A DNA stretch of 5,199 nt from positions 1-5,199 of the forward strand of contig JAPUIP010000159.1 of assembly GCA_027296925.1 (NCBI GenBank). Reading direction: 5' to 3'. Below are positions 1-5,199 of this stretch, piece after piece (within the stretch, counting starts at the first letter, position 1; every line of letters starts with the position of its first letter). A model generated the notes under the pieces. It had not been told where the DNA came from. It made no database searches and worked only from the letters and a program-made list of their open reading frames with translations. Source of the DNA: Candidatus Poribacteria bacterium (lineage in GTDB: Bacteria; Poribacteria; WGA-4E; PCPOR2b). The position numbers and the translations under genes are program-made.

Positions 1-198
1 ATCAATGGACGAAACGATTTGGTGGTATGGCCAGGCGTTGATAAAAATTTGAGACCCCTTTCGTTTTTGGATGATGACAGAGATATACTTGTCGATAGCG
101 GTGCTGATGACCTGGCCGCCATATCGCCGATAAAAGGTGGGAATGTCGGTGCCGCCGCCGACAAAGCTGATTCGCAGCGGCGTGCGTGAAAGAATCAT
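1..198 (-). CDS. GHMP-family sugar kinase, HddA-like (N-terminal 66 residues; runs off the left edge)
   Basis: Reading the minus strand from the ATG at 198 gives an open frame of 66 codons that continues past position 1. It begins MILSRTPLRISFVGGGTDIP and goes on with GGQVISTAIDKYISV. This N-terminal block (RTPLRISFxGGGTD, then a GGxVxSxxIDKY element) is characteristic of the GHMP kinase subgroup that includes HddA, D-glycero-D-manno-heptose 7-phosphate kinase, and related sugar kinases. The ATP-binding glycine-rich motif and C-terminal domain fall outside the window, so activity cannot be confirmed. The start is supported by AGGAG at 206-210, 7 nt before the ATG, which overlaps the TAG stop of the upstream PHP gene; the gap is only 10 bp. 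The kinase would act in the cytoplasm, making a sugar phosphate for nucleotide-sugar synthesis. Heptose as substrate is inferred from resemblance only; fucose kinase-like relatives share the motif. Confidence 0.88.
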   Translation of the reverse strand, partial: MILSRTPLRISFVGGGTDIPTFYRRYGGQVISTAIDKYISVIIQKRKGSQIFINAWPYHQIVSSID

Positions 199-205
199 GA
201 CCTTT

Positions 206-210
206 CTCCT
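206..210 (-). promoter_or_regulatory. Ribosome binding site of the GHMP kinase gene
   Basis: The minus strand reads TAGGAGAAAGGTCATG. AGGAG lies 7 nt before the ATG at 198 and shares bases with the TAG stop of the PHP gene (211-209). This fixes the kinase start and suggests that ribosomes ending the PHP gene can reinitiate here. Confidence 0.75.
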
Positions 211-1513
211 ACGTTGGCGTGGATTTGGCCGCCCCCTTTACAGTGATCCGGATCGGGTTGGTGTAAAACATCAGATCGGGACCGTCGCTGACCACACGCC
301 GGCCGCGAACTCGCAGAACCAACCCCTCGGCCGGAACCGCCACCGTTTCCACAAGGGCAGCCCCTTGAGACTTCGGTGGACGGTGGGCCAACACTTTCAC
401 GGCGTTAGTCGTGATAGCTACGAGTTCAATGGCATCGATTCGGTTTGGCTGTCCCGCCCAATCCCGTGCGGGGACAATGAAACGCACACGCGCTGTGACC
501 TGCGTTGATGGGGGCACCTCAATCACTTCACCAACTGAAGCCGGACGAGGCAGCCGTGGGGCTTCGACGGAAAAATCCACCGCTCGGACGATGTGACCGT
601 GCGCAGCAAAGAAGGTACCGGCTCTCAGAGCTTGCAGCACGCCCGCCGGACTTCGTTCTGGAACGTAAATCCAGGTTTCCGAGAATTCGCCGGGCCATCG
701 ATCGGCACGCTCATTGTGAAAGTCCGAAAACGCGAACGCCGCCCAGATGTCAATCCCTTTCCCAAGCAAGGTATCCCACGCATCACCAATCCGAGCGGCG
801 GCAGGATCCCAGCGGTCTATCAATTGTTCAATGTATCTCGGATGCCCCGATGGATAATCCCCTTGATGCCCCGGCGAGCCCTCAAAACCGATGGTTAAAT
901 CATTAACGGCCTGCCATCTCTCCAAATTCGCGACAGCTTCCAAACTGTTGGGTGTTTTCCGGCTTGGGTGATTGTAGATGACGACGGGCGGAACCCCATC
1001 GACCGTCGCGGTTTTGGCCAGCCATCTCAAGCCTTCGGCGGCAAGGGCCTTATCGTGGTTCTCCGGCTTGTCGCCGTCGAAGAATTGCTTGAGCCCCAAC
1101 AAGATCATCGATTCCTTCGGTGTGGGTTGCACCAGCACGTTGACATGGACCCGTCTTCCCCACGGTGGAACGTTCCATTCCACTCCCGCAAGAATGATCA
1201 TCTCCGGGTATTCTTTGCGGACACGGGCGATGGTCTGAAAATACGCCGGTGTCGCCGCTTTGAGATTGCGATAGGTGTGGTCCGTAATGGCAACCACATC
1301 GCAGCCAAATTCTGCGGCTTTGGCGACAACCTCCGCCACCGTGTGGCTGCCATCAGAAAAGGTGGTGTGGAGATGTAGATCGGCCTTCAGCCACACGCCT
1401 TGGCCGACCCAATCCACCTGGCGGATGAACCGCGCTCGGGGTTCGCCGTTACATCGGATAAGCCCCAATGTGGTAATGACGATCAAGATTCCACTCAGAA
1501 ATGTCTGCTTCAT
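209..1513 (-). CDS. Exported PHP-domain metallohydrolase, CehA/McbA-like
   Basis: This 434-residue protein has a PHP (polymerase and histidinol phosphatase) metal-dependent hydrolase domain. All expected metal-ligand motifs are visible: DLHLHT (H47, H49), SDG (D54), TDH (D78, H79), VEWN (E112), HVNV (H123), YNHPS (H182) and SDFH (D264, H266). Residues from about 310 to 425 look like a beta-rich accessory domain, as in CehA/McbA-type proteins. Residues 1-20 are a short basic start (MK) then a hydrophobic run, suggesting export or a membrane anchor; Cys21 follows LGLIR, a poor lipobox because of Arg at -1. The start at 1513 is preferred over the ATG 36 bp upstream (1549) because it has a ribosome site 5 nt away and forms an ATGA overlap with the methyltransferase stop. 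The substrate is unknown: the family includes phosphoesterases and esterase- or amidase-like hydrolases. Lying in a glycan operon, it may trim a phosphoester on a surface polymer or lipid carrier, but that is inference. Confidence 0.9.
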   Translation of the reverse strand: MKQTFLSGILIVITTLGLIRCNGEPRARFIRQVDWVGQGVWLKADLHLHTTFSDGSHTVAEVVAKAAEFGCDVVAITDHTYRNLKAATPAYFQTIARVRKEYPEMIILAGVEWNVPPWGRRVHVNVLVQPTPKESMILLGLKQFFDGDKPENHDKALAAEGLRWLAKTATVDGVPPVVIYNHPSRKTPNSLEAVANLERWQAVNDLTIGFEGSPGHQGDYPSGHPRYIEQLIDRWDPAAARIGDAWDTLLGKGIDIWAAFAFSDFHNERADRWPGEFSETWIYVPERSPAGVLQALRAGTFFAAHGHIVRAVDFSVEAPRLPRPASVGEVIEVPPSTQVTARVRFIVPARDWAGQPNRIDAIELVAITTNAVKVLAHRPPKSQGAALVETVAVPAEGLVLRVRGRRVVSDGPDLMFYTNPIRITVKGAAKSTPT

Positions 1514-2328
1514 CTTTTCCTCTGGAAGCCGGTGAGTGATACGGAACAACGTGCCTCCTGTGATCTGTCCGGTTGCAGAGGTTTTTGGAAATACGCACCG
1601 TGTCGATCAATGCGCTTCAGGACGACGCCTTCAATCTGATGTTCCTTGATATAGTCCTCAACAGCCGCCCGGCATCCGGGCCATGTCCAGTAATCATCCA
1701 AAACGATGAAGCCGCCCTCAACAACTTTAGCGTATAATTCCTCGAAAACCACTTTCACAGACGCATACCAATCCGCATCAATATGCAAGAGAGCGATTTT
1801 CTTAATATCGGTTGCATTCAAGGTTGAATCAAACCACCCTGGAATAATCTTGACCTGCCCCAACGAAAGACCGAGTTGATTGAAAATCTGTGTCACCTTT
1901 TCAATCTCTCCTTGACACCAGCCTTCAAAATAGGCATCTTGGGCGCGTTTGCCATCCTGCACCCCCGGTTGAGGAAGACCACAGAAGGAATCAAAGAGCC
2001 AGAAATTTCTCACTTTGTCCTGTGTTTCATCGTCTTGGCATGCCGCGCCCATGATTGCGGCAGAGCCCCCATTCCACACACCGCACTCGACTATATCTCC
2101 GGATAGGTTCAGTGCATTTGCCTGTTGTACCAGGTCGTAGAGGTTGATCAGTCGTCTCGCCGACACCATCGTATATTTGGGTTTCACCTGCAAGAGCAGC
2201 CAGGACAGCCTGAGCGACTGTTTCGAAGGCTGACGCATGAGGAATTGTAGAATCTCAGGCAGTCCTTTTGCGAAAAACAGGATTTTACCAATGAGAAAAT
2301 CGGGCGATCGGAGTTGAATCAGATTCAT
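1510..2328 (-). CDS. TylF/NovP-family SAM-dependent O-methyltransferase
   Basis: This 272-residue protein matches the macrocin-O-methyltransferase (TylF) family, cytoplasmic class I enzymes that move a methyl group from S-adenosylmethionine to a sugar hydroxyl. Visible landmarks are the SAM-binding motif DIVECGVWNGGSA (residues 78-90), LFDSFCGLP (111-119), HIDADWY (182-188) and VLDDYWTWPGCRAAV (209-223). D184/D186 with D211 and D212 fit the metal-binding aspartates known in NovP-type enzymes. The N-terminal 50 residues are hydrophobic and basic and precede the catalytic fold. The ATG at 2328 is the first possible start after an in-frame TGA about 50 bp upstream, but no good Shine-Dalgarno sequence precedes it; Met31 is a less likely alternative. 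It follows the second glycosyltransferase by 70 bp and overlaps the PHP gene by 4 bp. No macrolide or aminocoumarin genes are present, so methylation of a glycan sugar is the likelier role (inference). Confidence 0.9.
   Translation of the reverse strand: MNLIQLRSPDFLIGKILFFAKGLPEILQFLMRQPSKQSLRLSWLLLQVKPKYTMVSARRLINLYDLVQQANALNLSGDIVECGVWNGGSAAIMGAACQDDETQDKVRNFWLFDSFCGLPQPGVQDGKRAQDAYFEGWCQGEIEKVTQIFNQLGLSLGQVKIIPGWFDSTLNATDIKKIALLHIDADWYASVKVVFEELYAKVVEGGFIVLDDYWTWPGCRAAVEDYIKEHQIEGVVLKRIDRHGAYFQKPLQPDRSQEARCSVSLTGFQRKR
1519..1523 (-). promoter_or_regulatory. Ribosome binding site of the PHP gene, inside the methyltransferase gene
   Basis: The minus strand reads CCAGAGGAAAAGATGA. AGAGG sits 5 nt before the ATG at 1513, within the last codons of the methyltransferase. 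The ATGA junction joins start (1513-1511) and stop (1512-1510), a classic arrangement for translational coupling. It decides the start against the upstream ATG at 1549. Confidence 0.75.
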
Positions 2329-2398
2329 CTTTGGGGTTCTTTGGCGTGTAAATTGACCGGGGCGTGACCTTCATCTCATAAGCGAATGGTAGAAATCG
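2329..2398 (-). other. 70-bp intergenic spacer, the longest gap in the window
   Basis: This spacer lies between the second glycosyltransferase and the methyltransferase. I see no strong hairpin with a T-tract, no convincing promoter and no clear ribosome site. An ATG within it opens a short frame of about 29 codons that overlaps the methyltransferase start out of frame and has no ribosome site, so it is not called. Confidence 0.5.
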
Positions 2399-3382
2399 TT
2401 ACATTGGCGAAACCAGTTCCCGGCAAAAGCCGATGGACCACGCGGTGACCCAGATGGCGATCACCAGTGGGACATGCAGGGCGGTTGAGAGCGATTTCGT
2501 TTTGAAAACGGCAAAGAGGAAAACCAGCGACAACAACGCCAAAATCCCCCCGATGCCAACGAAAAAAAGCGTTGGATTCACCACAAAAGAGAGACTGAAA
2601 AGAATGATTAAGAGTGGAACACTCAGCCCAACGGCAACATGCGCCACATGAAGGAGTGGGGGCCACTTTTTCCCAAGTTGTAACCGCATGATGGCGTATC
2701 GATACATCTGTCGGAAAAAGCGCCCTGGCGTTTCCCGTTTGTAATGCCAAACTTTGACATCAGGAGTGGAAAGCAGTCGGAAGCCGTGTTGTCTAAGCTT
2801 ATAGTTCAGTTCGACATCAGCGCCGCCCAGCAGATTCTCCTCCAGCGGCATGACGGTGTTTAATGCCTCTCTTCGATAGATGGCGTTGCAGGTCGGAAAA
2901 TCCTCAACCTCTTGTACCGCATGCTGTGTCTCTTTGTGGCTGGATTTCCCTAAAGAAACTGCGAGCGAAAACAGAAAAGCCACGGCTTTGGCAAATGCGT
3001 TCTGTTGACGGGGCAGATGAATCGGCCCCGTGACGCCCGCAATGCCTGGATCGGATTCAAAATACTTGCGGCAATTCTCAAGCCAATTTTCATCAACGAT
3101 ACAATCGGCGTCCGCGTAGGCAATCAAATCTCCCTTTGCCTTTTCAAACCCTAAGCCGACTCCCGTCCGGTGGGACCTTTTGGGATTTTTCACAATGGTC
3201 GTATCGTATAAATTGGCAATTTCTCTCGTGTTGTCGGTAGACATCCCATCAACGATTAGGATTTCCATTCGTGCTTTGGGATAGTTGAGGCGCTTGAGGC
3301 TTTCCAAACAGTCTTTTAAGGTCCGCTGGGCATTTCTCGCTGGAATGACGATGGAGATGAAGGGCTTTGAGAGAGTATTCAT
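2399..3382 (-). CDS. Membrane-associated GT2-family glycosyltransferase
   Basis: This 327-residue protein has an N-terminal GT-A catalytic domain of glycosyltransferase family 2: FISIVIPARNAQRTL (residues 8-22) is the nucleotide-binding first strand, VDGMSTDNT (44-52) follows, and YADADC (89-94) carries the metal-binding DXD. GGADVELNYKLR (186-197) holds the probable catalytic acidic residues, and QMYRYA (225-230) is in the place of the QxxRW-like motif. Three hydrophobic segments at about 246-268, 272-293 and 302-319 anchor it in the inner membrane. It would transfer a sugar from a nucleotide donor to a growing glycan, probably on the cytoplasmic face; donor and acceptor cannot be told. The start is 13 bp after the stop of the preceding glycosyltransferase; the ribosome site is weak, so reinitiation after that gene is likely. 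It is more like a chain-extending GT2 than the polyprenyl-phosphate type upstream. Confidence 0.9.
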   Translation of the reverse strand: MNTLSKPFISIVIPARNAQRTLKDCLESLKRLNYPKARMEILIVDGMSTDNTREIANLYDTTIVKNPKRSHRTGVGLGFEKAKGDLIAYADADCIVDENWLENCRKYFESDPGIAGVTGPIHLPRQQNAFAKAVAFLFSLAVSLGKSSHKETQHAVQEVEDFPTCNAIYRREALNTVMPLEENLLGGADVELNYKLRQHGFRLLSTPDVKVWHYKRETPGRFFRQMYRYAIMRLQLGKKWPPLLHVAHVAVGLSVPLLIILFSLSFVVNPTLFFVGIGGILALLSLVFLFAVFKTKSLSTALHVPLVIAIWVTAWSIGFCRELVSPM

Positions 3383-3395
3383 CCGTTGGAGAATC

Positions 3396-4634
3396 TCATT
3401 GATTGAGAGAATGGTGGGGACTTTTCTGAGTTTTAATGCTTAGCATGCTGAGAAAGAAGGCCGAAAAGATGGTCTGAACGCCTAGAACCATGAAGATCGA
3501 AGCCAAAATCGCGGGTCGAATCTGATCCAGGGGACCAAAGCCGTTGCGTATCCACACATACGCAATTCTCGCATCCATCGCGAATCCAAACAGGAAGAGA
3601 ATCAGCCCGAGAATCAATCCCTTTTCCAGATTAAAGATTTGATAGAGACCTGAGATTAATCGATCTTTGCTTTCAAATCCGCACCTCAGCGCATAAGTTT
3701 TGGCATAAATGCCGATGTGGAGAATCTGATAGCCTAATAACGTGAGGATGCTTGTCACGGTCATGACGTGAATATCGTAGGCATGCCCGCCGATTTTGAC
3801 CGGGCCTGGCAGCAGGAGGAAGGTACATAATAACCCCAAAAGGAAGAGAAGCGTACCGGGGACGAGGAAGAGATGGGTGGGACTGTACAACAGCATAAAC
3901 CGCAGATGTCGCCACGCATCCCGAAACGAATTCAGCTTCGATTCCCCTTGTCGGGGGTAATAATCAATCGGAATTTCTAAGATCTTTAAGCCCTCTTTGA
4001 TTGCCCGAATGACCATTTCGGAAGCGAACTCCATACCAAGGGTTTGAAGTTTCATCCTCTCAAAGGCTTCCCGCGTAAAACTTCGCATCCCGCAGTGCGC
4101 GTCCGAGATCCCGGCGTGGAAAAATAGATTCAGTATCCCGGACAGTATGGGATTGCCCACATACCGATGGGACCAACTCATCGCGCCAGGGTGGATCTCC
4201 CCTTGAAACCGAGAACCGATAACAAAGTCGTAGCCATTCTTCAGCGGCGTCAAGAAGGGCTCGAGATTTGAAAAATCATATGTGTCATCGGCATCGCCCA
4301 TGATGATGTGTTTTCCCCTCGCGGCACCAATCCCTGCCAGATACGCGCTTCCATACCCGCGGACCGGCTGGTGAACGACTCTAGCGCCTTCACTCTCAGC
4401 GATAGATGATGAACCGTCCGTTGAACCGTTATCGACGACGACGACTTCCCCTGAAATCCCAAGCTGCTTGAGCGCTCTCAATGCTTTTTGGACGCAAACC
4501 CCAACGGTTTGCGCTTCATTGAGACAGGGGATGACGACCGAAACTTCAATCGGATTTCCCCGCGATGAATCTTTGTCCGCTTCGTTCTCGACATCGTCAA
4601 ATGGGTGTAATTTCGGATCTTCTGACTGAATCAT
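3396..4634 (-). CDS. GT2 glycosyltransferase, polyprenyl/dolichyl-phosphate sugar synthase-like, with C-terminal membrane domain
   Basis: This 412-residue protein has a DPM1-like GT2 domain: VSVVIPCLNEAQTV (residues 31-44), VVDNGSTDGS (66-75), QPVRGYGSAYLAGIGAARG (89-107), the DXD region MGDADDTYDF (112-121) and FVIGSRF (137-143). This set is typical of enzymes that load a sugar from a nucleotide donor onto a polyprenyl phosphate. About four membrane segments follow (roughly 253-276, 288-308, 336-357, 373-397), as in the larger enzymes often labelled dolichol-P-glucose synthetase. The first 28 residues are acidic and probably disordered. The frame stays open 96 codons further upstream to 4922, but that part overlaps the membrane-protein gene and lacks family similarity; the ATG at 4634 has GAGGTG six bases ahead. 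The preceding gene ends 32 bp upstream. The sugar is unknown. It likely supplies a lipid-linked monosaccharide to later steps outside the cytoplasm (inference). Confidence 0.9.
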   Translation of the reverse strand: MIQSEDPKLHPFDDVENEADKDSSRGNPIEVSVVIPCLNEAQTVGVCVQKALRALKQLGISGEVVVVDNGSTDGSSSIAESEGARVVHQPVRGYGSAYLAGIGAARGKHIIMGDADDTYDFSNLEPFLTPLKNGYDFVIGSRFQGEIHPGAMSWSHRYVGNPILSGILNLFFHAGISDAHCGMRSFTREAFERMKLQTLGMEFASEMVIRAIKEGLKILEIPIDYYPRQGESKLNSFRDAWRHLRFMLLYSPTHLFLVPGTLLFLLGLLCTFLLLPGPVKIGGHAYDIHVMTVTSILTLLGYQILHIGIYAKTYALRCGFESKDRLISGLYQIFNLEKGLILGLILFLFGFAMDARIAYVWIRNGFGPLDQIRPAILASIFMVLGVQTIFSAFFLSMLSIKTQKSPHHSLNQ

Positions 4635-4640
4635 CTTTGA

Positions 4641-4646
4641 CACCTC
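4641..4646 (-). promoter_or_regulatory. Ribosome binding site of the first GT2 gene
   Basis: The minus strand carries GAGGTG 6 nt before the ATG at 4634, in the 32-bp gap after the membrane-protein gene. It supports starting the GT2 protein at MIQSEDPKLH rather than at the ATG at 4922, which lies inside the upstream gene. Confidence 0.7.
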
Positions 4647-4666
4647 GTGCGTGAAACGTAAGGAAT

Positions 4667-5199
4667 TTAACCTTGCGAAGGTTTCAAACCTTCGCAAGGT
4701 TTTTTCGCAGCAAGCGTCGGTGAGAGCGCAATCCCAATTAGGCCGGGAAGTAAGGAGTTGACAACGAAGAGCGAGAACGCCGCCGCAACCGCAGACTCCA
4801 TCGGCACACCGTAACGACTCAGAAGCAGAACCGCCGTGCCCTCTCGCAACCCGAAACCCATAATAGAAATGGGCAGACCGCTCACAACCAGAATGATGGG
4901 CAGGGTCAACCCCACCTGCCAACCAACAGGCTGAAGGCTAGAAAGTAGAAGATAGAATTGAAGGGTCATCAACCCGAAGCAGACACAGGCAAGGCTTGCG
5001 TTGAGAGCGACCAATCGCCGAGGCAGTTGGCGCAATACCCGTAACCGCTCTACCAGCCACGACTTTCGTGAACCCCATTTGGATGTATTTATGACGTGCA
5101 GCCCAATAGATATCAATAGCCAGAGCCCACTCACCGCTAAAATACTCGCCAGCCCTATCCACGGTGACAGCATAACGAGACACATCGAAAACAGTCCTA
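4667..5199 (-). CDS. UPF0104 / lysylphosphatidylglycerol synthase transmembrane-family protein (C-terminal part; runs off the right edge)
   Basis: About 176 codons of a hydrophobic multi-pass protein are present, and the frame is open to the window edge. An internal ATG at 5185 lies within a membrane segment (preceding residues GLFS) and is not the start. The piece has hydrophobic stretches near the edge, a basic cytoplasmic-type loop (KWGSRKSWLVERLRVLRQLPRR), a further membrane segment, and the signature GLPISIMGFGLREGTAVLLL followed by a small loop (RYGVPMESAV) and a last segment. The GxGxREG block is typical of the PF03706 family, which includes the flippase part of MprF and many stand-alone proteins in glycan and lipid loci. 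The role is probably movement of lipid or lipid-linked sugar in the inner membrane, but stand-alone members are poorly characterised. The last 11 residues (PCEGLKPSQG region) and the TAA stop are encoded by a perfect palindrome, so the native C-terminus may have been replaced. Confidence 0.85.
   Translation of the reverse strand, partial: GLFSMCLVMLSPWIGLASILAVSGLWLLISIGLHVINTSKWGSRKSWLVERLRVLRQLPRRLVALNASLACVCFGLMTLQFYLLLSSLQPVGWQVGLTLPIILVVSGLPISIMGFGLREGTAVLLLSRYGVPMESAVAAAFSLFVVNSLLPGLIGIALSPTLAAKKPCEGLKPSQG
4669..4701. repeat. Perfect 16-bp inverted repeat at the end of the membrane-protein gene
   Basis: The arm AACCTTGCGAAGGTTT (4669-4684) is followed by a single C and then its exact reverse complement (4686-4701). 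Each arm also holds a shorter imperfect inverted repeat (AACCTTgcgAAGGTT), so the unit is nested. The right arm is followed on the plus strand by further Ts to 4705, which looks like a Rho-independent terminator for plus-strand transcription, although no plus-strand gene is present. On the minus (coding) strand the hairpin is followed by AAATTCC, not a U-tract, so it should not end the operon. It could act as an RNA stability or attenuation hairpin between the first and second genes, or be a dispersed palindromic repeat that inserted here. Confidence 0.85.

Noticed and set aside
1514..1549. Upstream start for the PHP gene at 1549
   Set aside because: It would put 12 polar residues ahead of the export segment and overlap the methyltransferase by 40 bp; the ATG at 1513 has AGAGG and an ATGA overlap.
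137..1639. Several open frames on the plus strand across the PHP gene (137-508, 505-906, 968-1378, 1275-1535 and others)
   Set aside because: They are antisense to a gene with clear PHP motifs, show no recognisable domain, overlap one another and have low-complexity Arg/Pro-rich products typical of shadow frames.
2376..2750. A 124-residue minus-strand frame overlapping the second GT2 gene, and others at 3673-3915, 4250-4462 and 4938-5183
   Set aside because: These lie in alternative frames inside genes with strong family motifs and show no domain or ribosome-site support.
3394..3408. Small inverted repeat TCTCA/TGAGA at the end of the first GT2 gene
   Set aside because: A 5-bp stem with a 5-nt loop and no T-tract is expected by chance and is too weak for a terminator.
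4635..4922. N-terminal extension of the first GT2 gene to the ATG at 4922
   Set aside because: The extra 96 residues overlap the membrane-protein gene in another frame and have no GT2-like sequence; the ATG at 4634 has a good ribosome site and precedes the catalytic domain by about 30 residues.
4667..5185. ATG at 5185 as the true start of the membrane protein
   Set aside because: The frame stays open to the window edge, the ATG falls inside a hydrophobic segment, and the family is normally about 300 residues or more, so the gene is cut by the window.
1..5199. Transposase, CRISPR, tRNA/rRNA, toxin-antitoxin or phage defence genes
   Set aside because: No direct-repeat array, RNA gene signature, integrase or nuclease motifs were found on either strand; the genes are accounted for by a glycan operon.

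Overview
The window holds six genes, all on the minus strand and read from high to low coordinates. They are packed so tightly that one operon is the simplest reading. Both ends are cut: the first gene lacks its N-terminal part at the right edge and the last lacks all but its first 66 residues at the left edge. The content is an envelope or surface-glycan locus of a bacterium, with polyprenyl-sugar type glycosyltransferases, a membrane protein, a sugar-type methyltransferase, an exported PHP hydrolase and a sugar kinase. Base composition is moderate and uneven. Nothing in the window fixes the phylum; a Gram-negative-like environmental bacterium is a reasonable guess but not shown.

In transcription order: (1) 5199-4667, C-terminal part of a multi-pass membrane protein of the UPF0104 / lysylphosphatidylglycerol-synthase transmembrane family; its last codons and stop lie in a perfect 16-bp inverted repeat (4669-4701). 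(2) 4634-3396, a GT2 glycosyltransferase with a dolichyl-phosphate-sugar-synthase-like catalytic domain and about four C-terminal membrane segments. (3) 3382-2399, a second GT2 enzyme with about three C-terminal membrane segments. (4) 2328-1510, a TylF/NovP-type class I O-methyltransferase. (5) 1513-209, a PHP-fold metallohydrolase of CehA/McbA type with an N-terminal export segment; its start overlaps the methyltransferase stop by 4 bp. (6) 198-1, the start of a GHMP-family sugar kinase resembling HddA (D-glycero-D-manno-heptose 7-phosphate kinase).

How they may work together (inference): glycosyltransferase (2) would load a sugar onto a polyprenyl phosphate, (3) would extend a glycan at the inner membrane, the UPF0104 protein could help move lipid or lipid-linked sugar, the methyltransferase could cap or decorate a sugar hydroxyl, and the kinase would supply an activated sugar-phosphate, possibly heptose. 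The PHP protein would act outside the cytoplasm on a phosphoester or related bond. No intergenic gap exceeds 70 bp and no promoter or terminator for the minus-strand operon is evident, so both lie outside the window. No RNA genes, CRISPR array, transposase or attachment site was seen. I see no clearly new system; the most unusual local feature is the palindrome that forms the end of the first gene.
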